Origin: Acidimicrobiales bacterium
GTDB lineage: Bacteria; Actinomycetota; Acidimicrobiia; Acidimicrobiales; GCA-2861595
DNA length: 64,000 nt
Assembly: GCA_036262515.1 (NCBI GenBank)
Contig: DATAIT010000100.1
Location: 1 to 64,000 of the forward strand
Direction of reading: 5' to 3'
The notes beneath the pieces were generated by a model, which ran no database searches, was not told the origin of the DNA, and was given only the letters and a program-made list of their open reading frames with translations. Shown piece by piece: positions 1-9,745 of the stretch (its first letter is position 1; each line of letters opens with the position of its first letter). The position numbers were made by a program, and so were the translations under genes.

Positions 1-223
1 TGATCCCGAAGAGGAACAGCACCACGATGGCCCCGATGTAGACCAGCACCTGCACGACGGCGGTGAACTCGGCGGCCAGCAGGATGTAGAGCGCGGCAAC
101 GCCGGCCAGTACCACCACCAGGTGCAGGGCGGCGTGCACGATGTTCTTGGTGGTCACCACCCGGATGGCGGCGATGCCCATCGCCGCCGCGATGGCCCCG
201 AAGATGACGTTCTGGGCGACCAT
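1..223 (-). CDS. nuoJ: NADH-quinone oxidoreductase subunit J, second complex I cluster (partial)
   Basis: This is the N-terminal 74 codons of a membrane subunit of the proton-pumping arm of complex I; the gene runs off the left edge of the window. It begins with ATG at 223, three bases after the nuoI stop codon. The visible part holds two hydrophobic helices and the conserved segment [16 protein letters not shown], which matches the pi-bulge helix of NuoJ. It is a second copy: a full nuoJ lies at 10048-10674. The rest of this cluster (presumably nuoK, L, M, N) must lie beyond the window. Confidence 0.9.
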   Translation of the reverse strand, partial: MVAQNVIFGAIAAAMGIAAIRVVTTKNIVHAALHLVVVLAGVAALYILLAAEFTAVVQVLVYIGAIVVLFLFGI

Positions 224-226
224 CGT

Positions 227-718
227 CTACTTCTTGGCACCCTTCTTGGCCTCGGCGCCGGCCTCCAGCGCAGGAGGCTCCGGCACCGTCTCCATCCACT
301 CGCCCAGCTTGGTCTTGTCGTGCAGGAGGTCGGCGATCTTCACCTCTGAGTACTCGTACTCGGGACTCCAGAACAGGGCGTCGAAAGGGCAGACCTCGAC
401 ACAGATCCCGCAGTACATGCAGACGCCGTAGTCGATGTCGAAGCGATCCAGCTTCTGCACCGTTCTGGGCTTGCCACCCTCCCGGCGGGGCGGCGCCTTG
501 TCCTTGTAGCCCTCGATGTAGATGCACCAGTCGGGGCACTGCCGGGCGCACAGCATGCACACCGTGCAGTTCTCCTCCTTGAGGGCGATGACGCCCCTGG
601 CGCGGGTGGGCGGCGCCTCCTTGACGTGCGGGTACTGCACGGTGACGGCCGGCTTCAGCATCGTCTTGAACGTCACGCCGAGGCCCTTGAGGAGACCCTC
701 TCCGGGCAGGTGCGGCAT
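227..718 (-). CDS. nuoI: NADH-quinone oxidoreductase subunit I, second cluster
   Basis: This 163-residue peripheral subunit carries two [4Fe-4S] clusters (N6a and N6b) that pass electrons towards NuoB. Both ferredoxin motifs are intact: [12 protein letters not shown] and [12 protein letters not shown]. The ATG at 718 is two bases after the nuoH stop and is followed by a typical NuoI N-terminus ([14 protein letters not shown]). A longer upstream reading would run through nuoH and is rejected. At 163 residues it is shorter than the paralogue at 10671-11303 (210 residues), which has a longer C-terminal tail. A lysine-rich tail closes this copy. Confidence 0.95.
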   Translation of the reverse strand: MPHLPGEGLLKGLGVTFKTMLKPAVTVQYPHVKEAPPTRARGVIALKEENCTVCMLCARQCPDWCIYIEGYKDKAPPRREGGKPRTVQKLDRFDIDYGVCMYCGICVEVCPFDALFWSPEYEYSEVKIADLLHDKTKLGEWMETVPEPPALEAGAEAKKGAKK

Positions 719-720
719 GG

Positions 721-1746
721 CTAGAACACCACCTTGAGGACACCGGTGGCCAGGATGTTGACCAGCGAGAGCGGGATGAGGTACTTCCACGCCACCGCCT
801 GGAGCTGGTCCTCCCGGAACCGGGGGTAGCTGAAGCGGATCCAGAAGATCAAGAAGGCGACGAACATGATCTTGGCGCCCAGCACCAGAGGACCGAGCCA
901 GTCGGCCAGCGCACCCTCGACGCCGGGCACGTGCCACCCGCCGAGGAACAGGGTGGCGCCGATGGCGGAGAAGGCGAAGGCGGTGCCGAACTCGCCCATG
1001 AAGAAGAACAGGAACCGGAAGCCGGTGTACTCGGTCATGTACCCGGCCACGAGCTCCGACTCGGCCACCGGCATGTCGAACGGCGTCTGGGTGAGCTCGG
1101 CCTGGGCGGCGGCCAGGAAGAGCCCGAAGCCGATGATCTGGGTGAGGATGAAGGGGTTGCCGATGAGGCCCACGCCGAAGATCTCGCCGTCGGCCTGGGC
1201 GTGCACGATGCCCTGGAGGCTCATCGTCCCGGCCTGCACCACCACGCCGACCACGGCCAGGACCAGCGGCAGCTCGTAGGCGATGAGCTGCCCCGCAGCC
1301 CGGAGGGCGCCGATGAGCGAGTACTTGTTGGCCGACGACCAGCCCGCCATGAGGATGCCGAGCACCGACAACGACGACACGGCCAGGGCGAAGAAGATGC
1401 CGGTGTCGAGGTCCTCCACCACCAGCCGCGGCCCGGCCGGGATCACGATGTAGAGCAGGAACGTCGACATCAGCACGACGATGGGCGCCGACGCGAACAC
1501 GAAGCGGTCGGCCCGGGCCGGGAAGATGTCCTCCTTCTGCATGAACTTCACCCCGTCGGCCACCAGCTGGAGCACACCGTGCGGGCCCGCTTCCATCGGG
1601 CCGAGCCGGCTCTGCATGTGGCTCATCATCTTCAGCAGGAAGACGTAGCCGAGGATGATGGCGCCGGCCGGGATGAGGCTCAGCACCACGACCACCTTCA
1701 GCGTCGTGGTGGCCCAGTAGGCCGTCAGGTCCACGCCGTAGATCAC
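721..1746 (-). CDS. nuoH: NADH-quinone oxidoreductase subunit H, second cluster
   Basis: This 341-residue integral membrane subunit lies at the junction of the peripheral and membrane arms and helps form the quinone chamber. It shows about eight hydrophobic helices and family motifs such as [14 protein letters not shown] near residue 47 and the acidic loop [15 protein letters not shown]. The GTG start at 1746 has GGAGG about six bases upstream. It overlaps by four bases (GTGA) the stop of the small ORF at 1743-1856. It is shorter than NuoH of the first cluster (397 residues), which carries an extra C-terminal extension. Confidence 0.95.
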   Translation of the reverse strand: MIYGVDLTAYWATTTLKVVVVLSLIPAGAIILGYVFLLKMMSHMQSRLGPMEAGPHGVLQLVADGVKFMQKEDIFPARADRFVFASAPIVVLMSTFLLYIVIPAGPRLVVEDLDTGIFFALAVSSLSVLGILMAGWSSANKYSLIGALRAAGQLIAYELPLVLAVVGVVVQAGTMSLQGIVHAQADGEIFGVGLIGNPFILTQIIGFGLFLAAAQAELTQTPFDMPVAESELVAGYMTEYTGFRFLFFFMGEFGTAFAFSAIGATLFLGGWHVPGVEGALADWLGPLVLGAKIMFVAFLIFWIRFSYPRFREDQLQAVAWKYLIPLSLVNILATGVLKVVF

Positions 1747-1856
1747 CGTCCGCCTCCGGCGGACGCCGACCCCGGATCAGCCGACGGCACCGCCGCGTCG
1801 GAGCAGAGAATGGGGGCGCCGCCGGCGCACCACGCCGTCCGGGATGACCAGGTCAT
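1743..1856 (-). CDS. possible 37-residue protein between nuoD and nuoH
   Basis: A 37-codon reading frame fills the gap between nuoD and nuoH. Its ATG overlaps the nuoD stop (ATGA) and its TGA overlaps the nuoH GTG start (GTGA), so it would be translationally coupled on both sides. The peptide is hydrophilic, with two cysteines and a Ser/Ala/Gly-rich tail, and matches no family I know. There is no clear ribosome binding site before its ATG, and the GGAGG near its end serves nuoH. It may be a coupling spacer rather than a functional protein. In a standard operon nuoE, nuoF and nuoG would sit here. Confidence 0.35.
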   Translation of the reverse strand: MTWSSRTAWCAGGAPILCSDAAVPSADPGSASAGGGR

Positions 1857-3025
1857 CGATCGATGTCGCCCAGGATGAAGTAGAGGCTGGCGAGGATGGT
1901 GATCACGTCGGGAACGTAGACGCCGCGGAGCAGCCACGGGGTGATCGAGACGTTGTTGAACGAAGGGGTGCGGATCTTGACGCGGAACGGTCCGAGACCG
2001 CCCTTGCTGACCACGTAGTAGCCCATCTCGCCGAGCGGGTTCTCGGTGTGCACCCAGGACTCCCCCGCCGGCACCTTGATGATCCGGGGCACCTTGGCCT
2101 GGATGGAACCTGCGGGCAGCGAGTCGAGCAGCTGGTCGACGATCTTGGTGGCCTCGCGCGTCTCCTGGAGGCGGACCCAGTAGCGGGCGAACGAGTCGCC
2201 GTCGGGGTGGGTCCAGACCTTCCAGTCGCACTGGTCGTAGACGAGAGGCGACCGCTCGTCGCGGCGGATGTCCCAGTCGACGCCGCTGGCCCGGATGTTG
2301 GCCCCCGACAGGCCGTACTCGAGGCCGACCGCAGGCGGGATCACGCCGATCCCGCGAGTGCGGGTCTGGAAGATCTCGTTCCCCATGAGGAGGTCCTCGA
2401 TCTCGTCGCAGAAGCCGCGCATCTTCTTCATGGCGACCTTGCACTCCTCGATCCAGCCTCTCGGGAGGTCCTCCTTCAGCCCGCCGATGCGGTCGTAGTT
2501 GGGGTGGAAGCGGCCGCCGGTGGCCGCCTCCATCAGGTTGAGCACGTGCTCACGGTCGCGGAAGGCGAAGAAGATCGGGGTGATGGCGCCGAGCTGGACG
2601 CCCATGTCGCCGAGGAAGAGAGTGATGTTGGCGATACGGGCCATCTCGAAGAAGATCGTCCGGATCCACTGCGCCCGCGGCGGCGCCTCGATGCCCATGA
2701 GGTTCTCGGCGGCCAGGATGAACGGCACCTCGTTGGCGAAGTGGCCCAGCCAGTCGATGCGGTTCACGAGGGTGGTCACCTGCGGATAGGTACGGACCTC
2801 GCACAGCTTCTCGTACCCCCGGTGCATGTAGCCGGCCACCGGCTCCGCCCACACGACCTGCTCTCCGTCGAGACGGACGACGATCCGGAGGGTGCCGTGG
2901 GTCGCCGGATGCTGCGGGCCCAGGTTGAGGGTCATCCCCTCGGTCTCGAGCTCGACGTTCACGCGGGCGTCGGCCGCCTGGCCGGCGATGTAGGCCGACT
3001 TCTGCCAGTCCTGGGTGGCCACCAT
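1853..3025 (-). CDS. nuoD: NADH-quinone oxidoreductase subunit D, second cluster
   Basis: This 390-residue 49-kDa-type subunit forms the quinone site next to cluster N2. The hallmark LGPQHPATHG lies near residue 38, followed by PVAGYMHRGYEK, WIRTIFFEMARI and a C-terminal [18 protein letters not shown]. The ATG at 3025 shares one base with the nuoC stop (TGATG). Reading further upstream would run through nuoC and gives no NuoD-like sequence. It is about 50 residues shorter than the first-cluster NuoD (442), mainly at the N-terminus, and the two copies are clearly diverged. This argues for an old duplication or separate acquisition, not a recent copy. Confidence 0.95.
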   Translation of the reverse strand: MVATQDWQKSAYIAGQAADARVNVELETEGMTLNLGPQHPATHGTLRIVVRLDGEQVVWAEPVAGYMHRGYEKLCEVRTYPQVTTLVNRIDWLGHFANEVPFILAAENLMGIEAPPRAQWIRTIFFEMARIANITLFLGDMGVQLGAITPIFFAFRDREHVLNLMEAATGGRFHPNYDRIGGLKEDLPRGWIEECKVAMKKMRGFCDEIEDLLMGNEIFQTRTRGIGVIPPAVGLEYGLSGANIRASGVDWDIRRDERSPLVYDQCDWKVWTHPDGDSFARYWVRLQETREATKIVDQLLDSLPAGSIQAKVPRIIKVPAGESWVHTENPLGEMGYYVVSKGGLGPFRVKIRTPSFNNVSITPWLLRGVYVPDVITILASLYFILGDIDR

Positions 3026-3768
3026 CAGGCGTCGGCCCCCTCGGTGTCGCCGTCGGGTGCCGCCTCCTCGCCGGGCATGGCCTCGACGTCGACCAGCCCG
3101 GGCCAGGGCTTCACCTCGCGAGCCAGGAGCGGGAAGTCCTTGCGCATCGGGTGGCCCTCGAACTCCCCCGGCAGGTACATGTGGCGCAGCCCCGGGTGGC
3201 CGTCGAACTCGAAGCCGTACATCTCCCAGGCCTCGCGCTCGTGCCAGTCGGCACCGCGGTAGACCGGGACCCACGAGCCGATGCGGGGGACGCGCTCGTC
3301 GAGGTCGGCCTTCAGGGTGATGCCCACCTTGGCCGTGGTGGAGAAGACCCGCGCGAAGACCTGGAAACGGGTGTCCCCGCCGGCCACGCCGGTCTTGAGG
3401 CTCCCGGCGTCGTCGACCACCTCCACATCGCCGCCCTCGTCGCCCTCCTCGAGCGACGCCCCGCCGTCGGGATCCCAGACCTTCTCACCGGAAAGGTCGG
3501 GGTTCACCATCCAGTCGAGCCCGGACAGGAAACAGAAGTAGTCCATGCCCATGGCGTTGCGCAGCACCTCGGCCGCCTGGGCCCACGAGCTGCGCTCGAG
3601 GCGCACCCAGACGTCGCCACCGGCGGTCTCCGACGCCAGGACCGCCGTGCCGAGCTGGCGGCGGAGGGTCTCGAGCAACTCGGTCCGGACCGTGTCGACG
3701 GCGGCGCCGGCCCCCTCGTCGACAGCGGGCGGCGTGCCGCCCTCAGCGCCCGACGACAATCGGCTCAC
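3025..3768 (-). CDS. nuoC: NADH-quinone oxidoreductase subunit C, second cluster
   Basis: This 247-residue 30-kDa-type subunit has the C-terminal signature [18 protein letters not shown] followed by [21 protein letters not shown]. Roughly residues 97-133 form an acidic, Gly/Asp-rich insert that the first-cluster NuoC lacks. The frame opens with GTG at 3768, overlapping the end of nuoB by 26 bases; a GTG further in is possible, so the first 25 residues are uncertain. The protein is longer than the first-cluster copy (173 residues) because of this N-terminus, the insert and an acidic C-terminal tail. Confidence 0.92.
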   Translation of the reverse strand: MSRLSSGAEGGTPPAVDEGAGAAVDTVRTELLETLRRQLGTAVLASETAGGDVWVRLERSSWAQAAEVLRNAMGMDYFCFLSGLDWMVNPDLSGEKVWDPDGGASLEEGDEGGDVEVVDDAGSLKTGVAGGDTRFQVFARVFSTTAKVGITLKADLDERVPRIGSWVPVYRGADWHEREAWEMYGFEFDGHPGLRHMYLPGEFEGHPMRKDFPLLAREVKPWPGLVDVEAMPGEEAAPDGDTEGADA

Positions 3769-4246
3769 CCTTCCATCGCTCCGCCATGTCCTCGTTCTGG
3801 ATGCGTTGCTGCAGGAGCACGATCCCTTCGAGGAGTGCCTCCGGCCGGGGCGGGCACCCCGGGACGTACACGTCGACGGGGATGATCTGGTCGACCCCCT
3901 TGGTCACCGAATAGCTGTCCCAGTAGGGGCCACCGCAGTTGGCGCACGACCCCATGGAGATGACGTACTTGGGATCGGGCATCTGCTCGTAGAGCCGCCG
4001 GATGGGCGGCGCCATCTTGTCGGTAACCGTGCCGGAGATGACCACCAGGTCGGCCTGGCGGGGGCTGGCCGGGAAGGGGATCACCCCGAGGCGCATCACG
4101 TCGTAGCGGGGCGACCCGAAGGCGGCGCCCATCTCGATGGCGCAGCAGGCGAGGCCCCACTGGTACACCCACAGGGAGTACTTGCGGCTCATGTTGAGCA
4201 GGTGGGTGAGGGGCTTGGGGATCCGCCCCTTCTCGACTAGGCCCAC
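3743..4246 (-). CDS. nuoB: NADH-quinone oxidoreductase subunit B, second cluster
   Basis: This 167-residue peripheral subunit binds the terminal [4Fe-4S] cluster N2. The tandem cysteine pair ([10 protein letters not shown], residues 34-35), [10 protein letters not shown] and [11 protein letters not shown] supply the cluster ligands. The chosen start is GTG at 4246, which overlaps the end of nuoA by ten bases; reading further upstream would run through nuoA. It shares the core with the copy at 18979-19536 but differs clearly around it. Confidence 0.93.
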   Translation of the reverse strand: MGLVEKGRIPKPLTHLLNMSRKYSLWVYQWGLACCAIEMGAAFGSPRYDVMRLGVIPFPASPRQADLVVISGTVTDKMAPPIRRLYEQMPDPKYVISMGSCANCGGPYWDSYSVTKGVDQIIPVDVYVPGCPPRPEALLEGIVLLQQRIQNEDMAERWKGEPIVVGR

Positions 4247-4602
4247 CGGAGCACGCCCTTGCGCCACGCGTAGACGAGCCCGAGGGCGAGGATCACGATG
4301 AACACGATCATCTCCACCAGGCCGAACACGCCGAACGCCTCCAGGCGGACGGCCCACGGGAAGATGAACACGGCCTCGACGTCGAACATCACGAACAAGA
4401 GGGCGAAGATGTAGTAGCGGACCTGGCTCTGGGACCACCCGGTGCCGACGGGGTCGACGCCGCTCTCGTAGGCGATGTACTTCTGCGCCTGCGGCCGCGT
4501 GGGACGAAGCAGGCTGCCCATGCCCAGCATCATCCCCACCATGCCCACCGCAGCCGCCCCGAAGATCAGCACGCTCAGGTAGCTGCGGAGGAAGCCAGAC
4601 AT
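4237..4602 (-). CDS. nuoA: NADH-quinone oxidoreductase subunit A, second cluster
   Basis: This 121-residue membrane subunit has three hydrophobic helices. The family signatures are YESGVDPVG after helix 1 and the [12 protein letters not shown] stretch in helix 2. The ATG at 4602 is preferred over a TTG three bases upstream. It is the first gene of the second complex I cluster. The 72 bases separating it from the nuoN stop at 4675 contain a Rex-like operator (4615-4632), so the second cluster may have its own promoter. Confidence 0.93.
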   Translation of the reverse strand: MSGFLRSYLSVLIFGAAAVGMVGMMLGMGSLLRPTRPQAQKYIAYESGVDPVGTGWSQSQVRYYIFALLFVMFDVEAVFIFPWAVRLEAFGVFGLVEMIVFIVILALGLVYAWRKGVLRWA

Positions 4603-4614
4603 CAAGGCGAGCCT

Positions 4615-4632
4615 ACGTGAGCGGGTTCACAA
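4615..4632 (-). promoter_or_regulatory. candidate Rex operator upstream of second nuoA
   Basis: On the minus strand the site reads TTGTGAACCCGCTCACGT. One half (TTGTGAA) matches the known actinobacterial Rex operator half exactly and the other is degenerate. Two further sites in this window (25301-25318 and 36772-36789) share the same 17-base frame, CGTG-N5-GTTCACAA on the plus strand. The site lies 13 bases upstream of the nuoA ATG, where bound repressor would block transcription. A 7-bp hairpin arm pair overlaps it. A rex gene is present at 36087-36752. Confidence 0.6.
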
Positions 4633-4674
4633 CCCGCCAGACCAGAAACAGCCGCCGTTCGCCTGCCGGAAACC

Positions 4675-6207
4675 TCACAGGAGCAGGGTCGCCTGGCGGG
4701 CGAAGTGGATCATGGGCGAGGGCACGAGGCCGAAGCCGATGGTGAAGGCAGCGGCCACCGCCACGACCAGACCCGTGGCTGCCGGCACCGCCATGCGCCG
4801 CACACCGTCGGCGCCCCCGGCATCTCCCTGCGGCGCGCTGTCGTCGACCTGGGCGTACATGAGCACGGTGATGCGGAGGTAGAAGAAGGCGGCGATGACC
4901 GCCGAGAGCATGCCGATCAGCGCCAGCGCGTACGACCGGGACTGCACGGCGGCGGAGATCACGTAGAACTTGGCCAGGAAGCCGGTGGTGAACGGCACCC
5001 CGGCCTGGGACAGGAGGAGCACGGTGAAGGCCAGCGCCAGCGCCGGGCGCCGGGCCGCCAGCCCCCGATAGGCGGACAGGTCGTGGTCGGCGTCGCCCCT
5101 CCGCCCGACCACTGTGATGACGGCGAAGCTGCCGAGCACCATGAAGGTGTAGGCCAGGAGGTAGAACAGCGATCCGGCGATGCCCTGCCGCGTGGCCGCC
5201 TGGAGGCCGATGAGGACGTAGCCGGCGTGGCTGATCGACGAGTACGCCAGCATCCGCTTGATGTCCGACTGCACCACCGCGAGCACCGAGCCGACCAGCA
5301 GGGTCACCACGGCGAGGACCAGGATCACCGGGCGCCAGTCGAACCGAAGCGTGGAGAACGTGGAGAAGAACACCCGCAGCAGCCCCGCGAACCCGGCGGC
5401 CTTCGCCGTCGCCGCCATGAACCCGGTGGCCGGCGACGGTGACCCCTGGTACACGTCGGGTGTCCAGGTGTGGAACGGCACGACTGCCACCTTGAAGCCG
5501 AGACCGACCAGGATGAGCGCCGCGCCGGCCAGCAGGACACCCGCGTTGGGCGCCACGTTGGACGCGAGGAACTGGCGGATCTGCCCGAGGTTCGTGCTCC
5601 CCGTGGAGCCGTACACCAGTGCGATGCCGTACAGGAACAGCGCCGAGGAGAAGGCGCCGAGCACGAAGTACTTCATGGCCGCCTCCTTCGACTCGATGCG
5701 GCGCGGATGGAACCCGGCGAGCACGTACAGGGCGATGGAGAGGATCTCGAGTCCGAGGAACAGGACGATGAGGTCGTTGGCCGACGCCATGACCACGCCC
5801 CCCGACGCCGACAGCAGCATGAGGACGTAGAACTCGGGGCCTTCGAATCCCTCGCGGTCCAGGTAGGCCGACGCGATGAGCGAGCCCAGGATCACGCAGA
5901 CGCTGATGAGCACCATGAAGAACACGGCGAACCCGTCGACCACGAGGGCACCGGCGACGACCCGGCGAGGACCGTCGTCGCGGACGTCGAACCAGAGGAC
6001 GAGCGAGGCGGCCATCGACGCCGCCCCGGTGACCAGCGTGGTCGTCGCCCACAGCCACGGCGGCCGGTGACGCACGACCGACACCACCACGAGGAGGAGC
6101 ATGGCCCCGCCGATGAGGACGAGCTCGGGGAGCATGGCCGAGTACTCGACGTTGGGCGTGTCGATCGGCGTGAGCGGCACCGAGGCCTGGGCGAGCAGCG
6201 GGATCAT
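4675..6207 (-). CDS. nuoN: NADH-quinone oxidoreductase subunit N, first cluster
   Basis: This 510-residue antiporter-like subunit of the proton-pumping arm is the last gene of the complete first cluster. Fourteen or so hydrophobic helices can be picked out. Conserved charged residues lie in FLGLEILSIALYVLAG and in the KVAVVPFHTWTPDVYQGSP lysine-helix segment, followed by DIKRMLAYSSISHAGY. The ATG at 6207 overlaps the nuoM stop (ATGA). The length is normal for the family. Confidence 0.96.
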   Translation of the reverse strand: MIPLLAQASVPLTPIDTPNVEYSAMLPELVLIGGAMLLLVVVSVVRHRPPWLWATTTLVTGAASMAASLVLWFDVRDDGPRRVVAGALVVDGFAVFFMVLISVCVILGSLIASAYLDREGFEGPEFYVLMLLSASGGVVMASANDLIVLFLGLEILSIALYVLAGFHPRRIESKEAAMKYFVLGAFSSALFLYGIALVYGSTGSTNLGQIRQFLASNVAPNAGVLLAGAALILVGLGFKVAVVPFHTWTPDVYQGSPSPATGFMAATAKAAGFAGLLRVFFSTFSTLRFDWRPVILVLAVVTLLVGSVLAVVQSDIKRMLAYSSISHAGYVLIGLQAATRQGIAGSLFYLLAYTFMVLGSFAVITVVGRRGDADHDLSAYRGLAARRPALALAFTVLLLSQAGVPFTTGFLAKFYVISAAVQSRSYALALIGMLSAVIAAFFYLRITVLMYAQVDDSAPQGDAGGADGVRRMAVPAATGLVVAVAAAFTIGFGLVPSPMIHFARQATLLL

Positions 6208-7739
6208 TCGCCGACCGCCTCGCGTCGAGTCGCCACAGCGGGCTGGCGGTGGTCGGTGGCCTTCTCGACACGGCTCACGAGAGCCTCGACGGCGGGATTG
6301 ATGCGGTCGAGCACCGGCTGGGGGTACACGCCGAGGAAGACGATCAGGGCGAGGAGCGGTGCCATGACGGCCCGCTCGCGCCACGTCATGTCGGGAAGCC
6401 CGACGTTGTCCCCCGTGGGCGTGCCGTGGAAGACCCGCTGATATGCCCACAGGAGGTACAGCGCAGCCAGGATGACGCCGGCCGTGGCCACGACCGCCCA
6501 CCACCGGCGGGTGATGAAGGTGCCGATGAGGACGAGGAACTCGCCGACGAACCCGTTCAGCCCGGGGAGGCCGATCGACGAGAGCATCACCACCGTGAAC
6601 ACTGCGGCCATGAGGGGCATCGACTTCTGCAGGCCGTGCAACTCGGCGATCTGGCGGGTGTGGCGGCGCTCGTAGATCATGCCGACGAGGAGGAACAGGG
6701 CCCCGGTGGACAGCCCGTGGTTCACCATCTGCAGCACGCCGCCGGCGACGCCCTGGTTGGTGAGCGCGAACGTGCCCAGGACGATGAACCCGAGGTGGGC
6801 CACCGACGAGTACGCCACCAGCCGTTTGAGATCCTTCTGGACGGTGGCCACCAACGCCCCGTAGATGATGCCGATGGTGGCCAGCGTGAGCAGCAGCGGC
6901 GCCATGTCGACGGCGGCGGCGGGGAACAGGGAGACACCGAAGCGCAGGATCCCGTAGGTGCCCAGCTTCAGCAGCACGCCGGCGAGGATCACCGATCCAG
7001 CGGTGGGCGCCTCGGTGTGGGCGTCCGGGAGCCAGGTGTGCACCGGGAACAGCGGGATCTTCACGGCGAAGGCGGCGGTGAAGGCGAGGAATACCCACCG
7101 GGCGGTGTTCTCCGCCAGCGCGCCCCGCTCGGCCAGCTCCCGCACGTCGAAGGTGACCGGGCGACCCTTGGCGCTGAGGAAGACGAGGGCCAGCATGCCG
7201 ACGAGCATGAAGGCCGATCCGAAGAGCGTGTAGAGGAAGAACTTGATCGACGCGTAGACGCGGTTGTCGTAGCCCCAACCACCGATGATGAAGTACATCG
7301 GGACCAGCGTGATCTCGAAGAACAGGAAGAACACGAATAGGTCAAGGGCCACGAACGATCCGAGGCAGCCCGCTTCGAGCACCAGCATCCACGCCACGTA
7401 GGACTTGACGTCGCGGTGCACCTTCGGGCCGATGAGGGCGATGGGGAACAGCACGCCCGTGAGCACGACGAGGAACAGCGAGATGCCGTCGACCCCGACG
7501 ATCCACGAGATGCCGAGATCCTCGATCCAGTTGTGCTGGGACACGAACTGGTACCCGGCGTCGCCCGCCTCGAAGGCGAAGGCGAGCCACACTGTGAGCA
7601 CGCCGGTGGCCAGAGCGGCGAGGAACCCGACCATCCTGATGACGTCGGGCCGGTTCCTCGGGAGGACGGCGACGGCGGCGGCGGCGGCGGCGGGGACGAG
7701 GACGATGGCGCTCAGGATGGGGAAGTCGAGGTCGTTCAC
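6204..7739 (-). CDS. nuoM: NADH-quinone oxidoreductase subunit M, first cluster
   Basis: This 511-residue antiporter-like membrane subunit has the conserved glutamate helix (FFEITLVPMYFIIGGWG), the lysine helix with PLFPVHTWLPDAHTEAPT, and KDLKRLVAYSSVAHLGF. It starts with GTG at 7739, just after the nuoL stop at 7741. An alanine-rich run near residues 16-24 reflects a GCC/GCG-rich stretch and lies in the first helix. Its C-terminus overlaps nuoN. Confidence 0.96.
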   Translation of the reverse strand: MNDLDFPILSAIVLVPAAAAAAVAVLPRNRPDVIRMVGFLAALATGVLTVWLAFAFEAGDAGYQFVSQHNWIEDLGISWIVGVDGISLFLVVLTGVLFPIALIGPKVHRDVKSYVAWMLVLEAGCLGSFVALDLFVFFLFFEITLVPMYFIIGGWGYDNRVYASIKFFLYTLFGSAFMLVGMLALVFLSAKGRPVTFDVRELAERGALAENTARWVFLAFTAAFAVKIPLFPVHTWLPDAHTEAPTAGSVILAGVLLKLGTYGILRFGVSLFPAAAVDMAPLLLTLATIGIIYGALVATVQKDLKRLVAYSSVAHLGFIVLGTFALTNQGVAGGVLQMVNHGLSTGALFLLVGMIYERRHTRQIAELHGLQKSMPLMAAVFTVVMLSSIGLPGLNGFVGEFLVLIGTFITRRWWAVVATAGVILAALYLLWAYQRVFHGTPTGDNVGLPDMTWRERAVMAPLLALIVFLGVYPQPVLDRINPAVEALVSRVEKATDHRQPAVATRREAVGE

Positions 7740-7740
7740 G

Positions 7741-9735
7741 TCACACCCCGCCCGACCGCACCATGACCCAGCCGAGGAGCACGGTGGCCCCGAAGGCGAC
7801 GCCGAGGGCGTAGTTGCGGACGTAGCCGGTCTGCACCCTCCGGAGGATTGTGCCGCCGCCCCGCACCAGGCTTCCCATGCCGTCGACCACGCCGTCGATG
7901 ATCCTGGCGTCCACGACGTAGGCGGCGAAGGCCGAAAGCGCCCGTCCCGGCGTGACGATGACGGCGGCGTACAGCGCGTCGATCCCCCATGCCCGCTTGA
8001 GGATCGCCGGCTCGAACGCGTCGATGCGGCGGCCCTTCATGAAGGTGGCGTAGGCGAAGGCGATGCCGGCGGCGGCGGCCGCCACGGCGACGGCGGCCAG
8101 CGTGAGCTTGGTGCCGCTGGTGGCCTCCACGTCGTGGAGGGCCTCGCCGAACACCGGCTCCAGCCAGTGCTCCAGGCGCCCTCCCGTGCCGAAGGGCAGG
8201 TTGATCACCCCGCCGATCACCGAGAGGCCGGCCAGCACCACGAGCGGACCGGCCATCAGCCACGGCGACTCGTGCGGCTCGGCTCCGTGGCCGCCGTGAG
8301 CCGCAGGGACGCCGGCGTGGCCAACGGCGGCCGGCTCGTGGCCCGACGGGGCGTCGGGTGCCACCGGCTCGGGCTCGGTGAGCTCGTGCTTGTCGGCGGC
8401 CGGTGCCGTCCGCCAGCGCTCGCCGCCATAGAACACGAGGAACACCTGGCGGGACATGTAGTACGCGGTGAGCAGGGCCGTGACCAGGCCGACGGCCCAC
8501 AGCGCGGCGCTCTTGTCGTAGGCGTTGAGGAGGATGTCGTCCTTCGACCAGAACCCGGCGAACGGCGGCACGCCGGCGATGGCGAGCCAGCCGATGATGA
8601 ACGTGGCCGACGTGACGGGCATCCACCTCTTGAGCGCGCCCATGCGCTTCATGTCCTGCTCGTCGTGGAGGCCGTGGATCACGGATCCGGCGCCGAGGAA
8701 CAGCAGGGCCTTGAAGAAGGCGTGGGTGACCATGTGGAAGATGGCCGCCACGTAGGCACCGCTGCCGACGGCCAGGAACATGTACCCGAGCTGCGAGATC
8801 GTGGAGTAGGCGAGGACGCGCTTGATGTCGTCCTGGGCGCAGGCGACGGTGGCGGCGAAGAGCGCCGTCACCGCGCCGACGACGGCGATGGTGGTCCCGA
8901 CGTCTGGCGTGAGGGCCAGCAGCGGGGCCACGCGAGCCATGAGATAGACCCCGGCGGTGACCATGGTGGCGGCGTGGATGAGGGCCGACACCGGCGTGGG
9001 GCCCTCCATGGCGTCGGGCAGCCAGACGAACAGGGGCAGCTGAGCCGACTTGCCACAGGCGCCGACGAACAGGAGCAGGGCGATGGCGGTGACGGTGGTG
9101 TGGGAGGCGCCCTCGGCTCCCTCGATGATGCCGGCGTACTGCAGCGTGCCGAAGGTGGCAAAGCACAGGAACATGGCGATCATGAAACCGAAGTCGCCGA
9201 TGCGGTTGACGACGAAGGCCTTCTTGCCGGCGCTTGCCGCCGACTCGCGCTCGAACCAGAAGGAGATCAGCAGGTAGGAGCAGGCGCCCACACCTTCCCA
9301 CCCGAGAAAGGTGAGCAGGAGGCTGTCGCCCAGGATGAGCATGAGCATCGAGAACACGAAGAGGTTCAGGTAGACGAAGAACCGGTGGAAGCGCTCGTCG
9401 CCGTGCATGTAGCCGATCGAGTACACGTGGATCAGGAAGCCGACGCCGGTGACGAAGAGGGCCATCGTGACGGACAGGGGGTCGAGCAGCAGCCCGGCGT
9501 CGACACGGAACCCGCCGACCTGGATCCAGGTGAAGAGGTGGTCGCCGACCGAGCGGGCCCCGTCGTCCTTGCCGACCAGCTCCAAGAAGGCGACCAGCGT
9601 GCACAGGAACGAGCCGCCCACGGCCGAGGCGCCGATCCATCCCGCCGACGGATCGCCGGCCCGGCGCCCGACGGCGGCGAGGACGCCGAACCCCAGCAGG
9701 GGCAGCAGCGGGATCAGGAAGGCGTTGTCGAGCAC
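7741..9735 (-). CDS. nuoL: NADH-quinone oxidoreductase subunit L, first cluster
   Basis: This 664-residue distal antiporter-like subunit has core motifs GWEGVGACSYLLI, PDAMEGPTPVSALIHAATM and DDIKRVLAYSTISQLGYM. A His/Pro/Glu-rich soluble loop near residues 455-500 precedes the C-terminal part, which carries the long lateral helix that clamps the membrane arm. The GTG at 9735 lies ten bases after the nuoK stop and leads directly into a hydrophobic first helix (LIPLLPLLGFGV). A longer upstream reading would enter nuoK out of frame and is rejected. Confidence 0.96.
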   Translation of the reverse strand: MLDNAFLIPLLPLLGFGVLAAVGRRAGDPSAGWIGASAVGGSFLCTLVAFLELVGKDDGARSVGDHLFTWIQVGGFRVDAGLLLDPLSVTMALFVTGVGFLIHVYSIGYMHGDERFHRFFVYLNLFVFSMLMLILGDSLLLTFLGWEGVGACSYLLISFWFERESAASAGKKAFVVNRIGDFGFMIAMFLCFATFGTLQYAGIIEGAEGASHTTVTAIALLLFVGACGKSAQLPLFVWLPDAMEGPTPVSALIHAATMVTAGVYLMARVAPLLALTPDVGTTIAVVGAVTALFAATVACAQDDIKRVLAYSTISQLGYMFLAVGSGAYVAAIFHMVTHAFFKALLFLGAGSVIHGLHDEQDMKRMGALKRWMPVTSATFIIGWLAIAGVPPFAGFWSKDDILLNAYDKSAALWAVGLVTALLTAYYMSRQVFLVFYGGERWRTAPAADKHELTEPEPVAPDAPSGHEPAAVGHAGVPAAHGGHGAEPHESPWLMAGPLVVLAGLSVIGGVINLPFGTGGRLEHWLEPVFGEALHDVEATSGTKLTLAAVAVAAAAAGIAFAYATFMKGRRIDAFEPAILKRAWGIDALYAAVIVTPGRALSAFAAYVVDARIIDGVVDGMGSLVRGGGTILRRVQTGYVRNYALGVAFGATVLLGWVMVRSGGV

Positions 9736-9745
9736 GGGGCGGCCG

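Noticed and set aside
7672-7692. Short run of repeated GGC triplets in nuoM as a microsatellite
   Set aside because: It encodes alanines in the first transmembrane helix and fits the coding frame. Nothing suggests phase variation.
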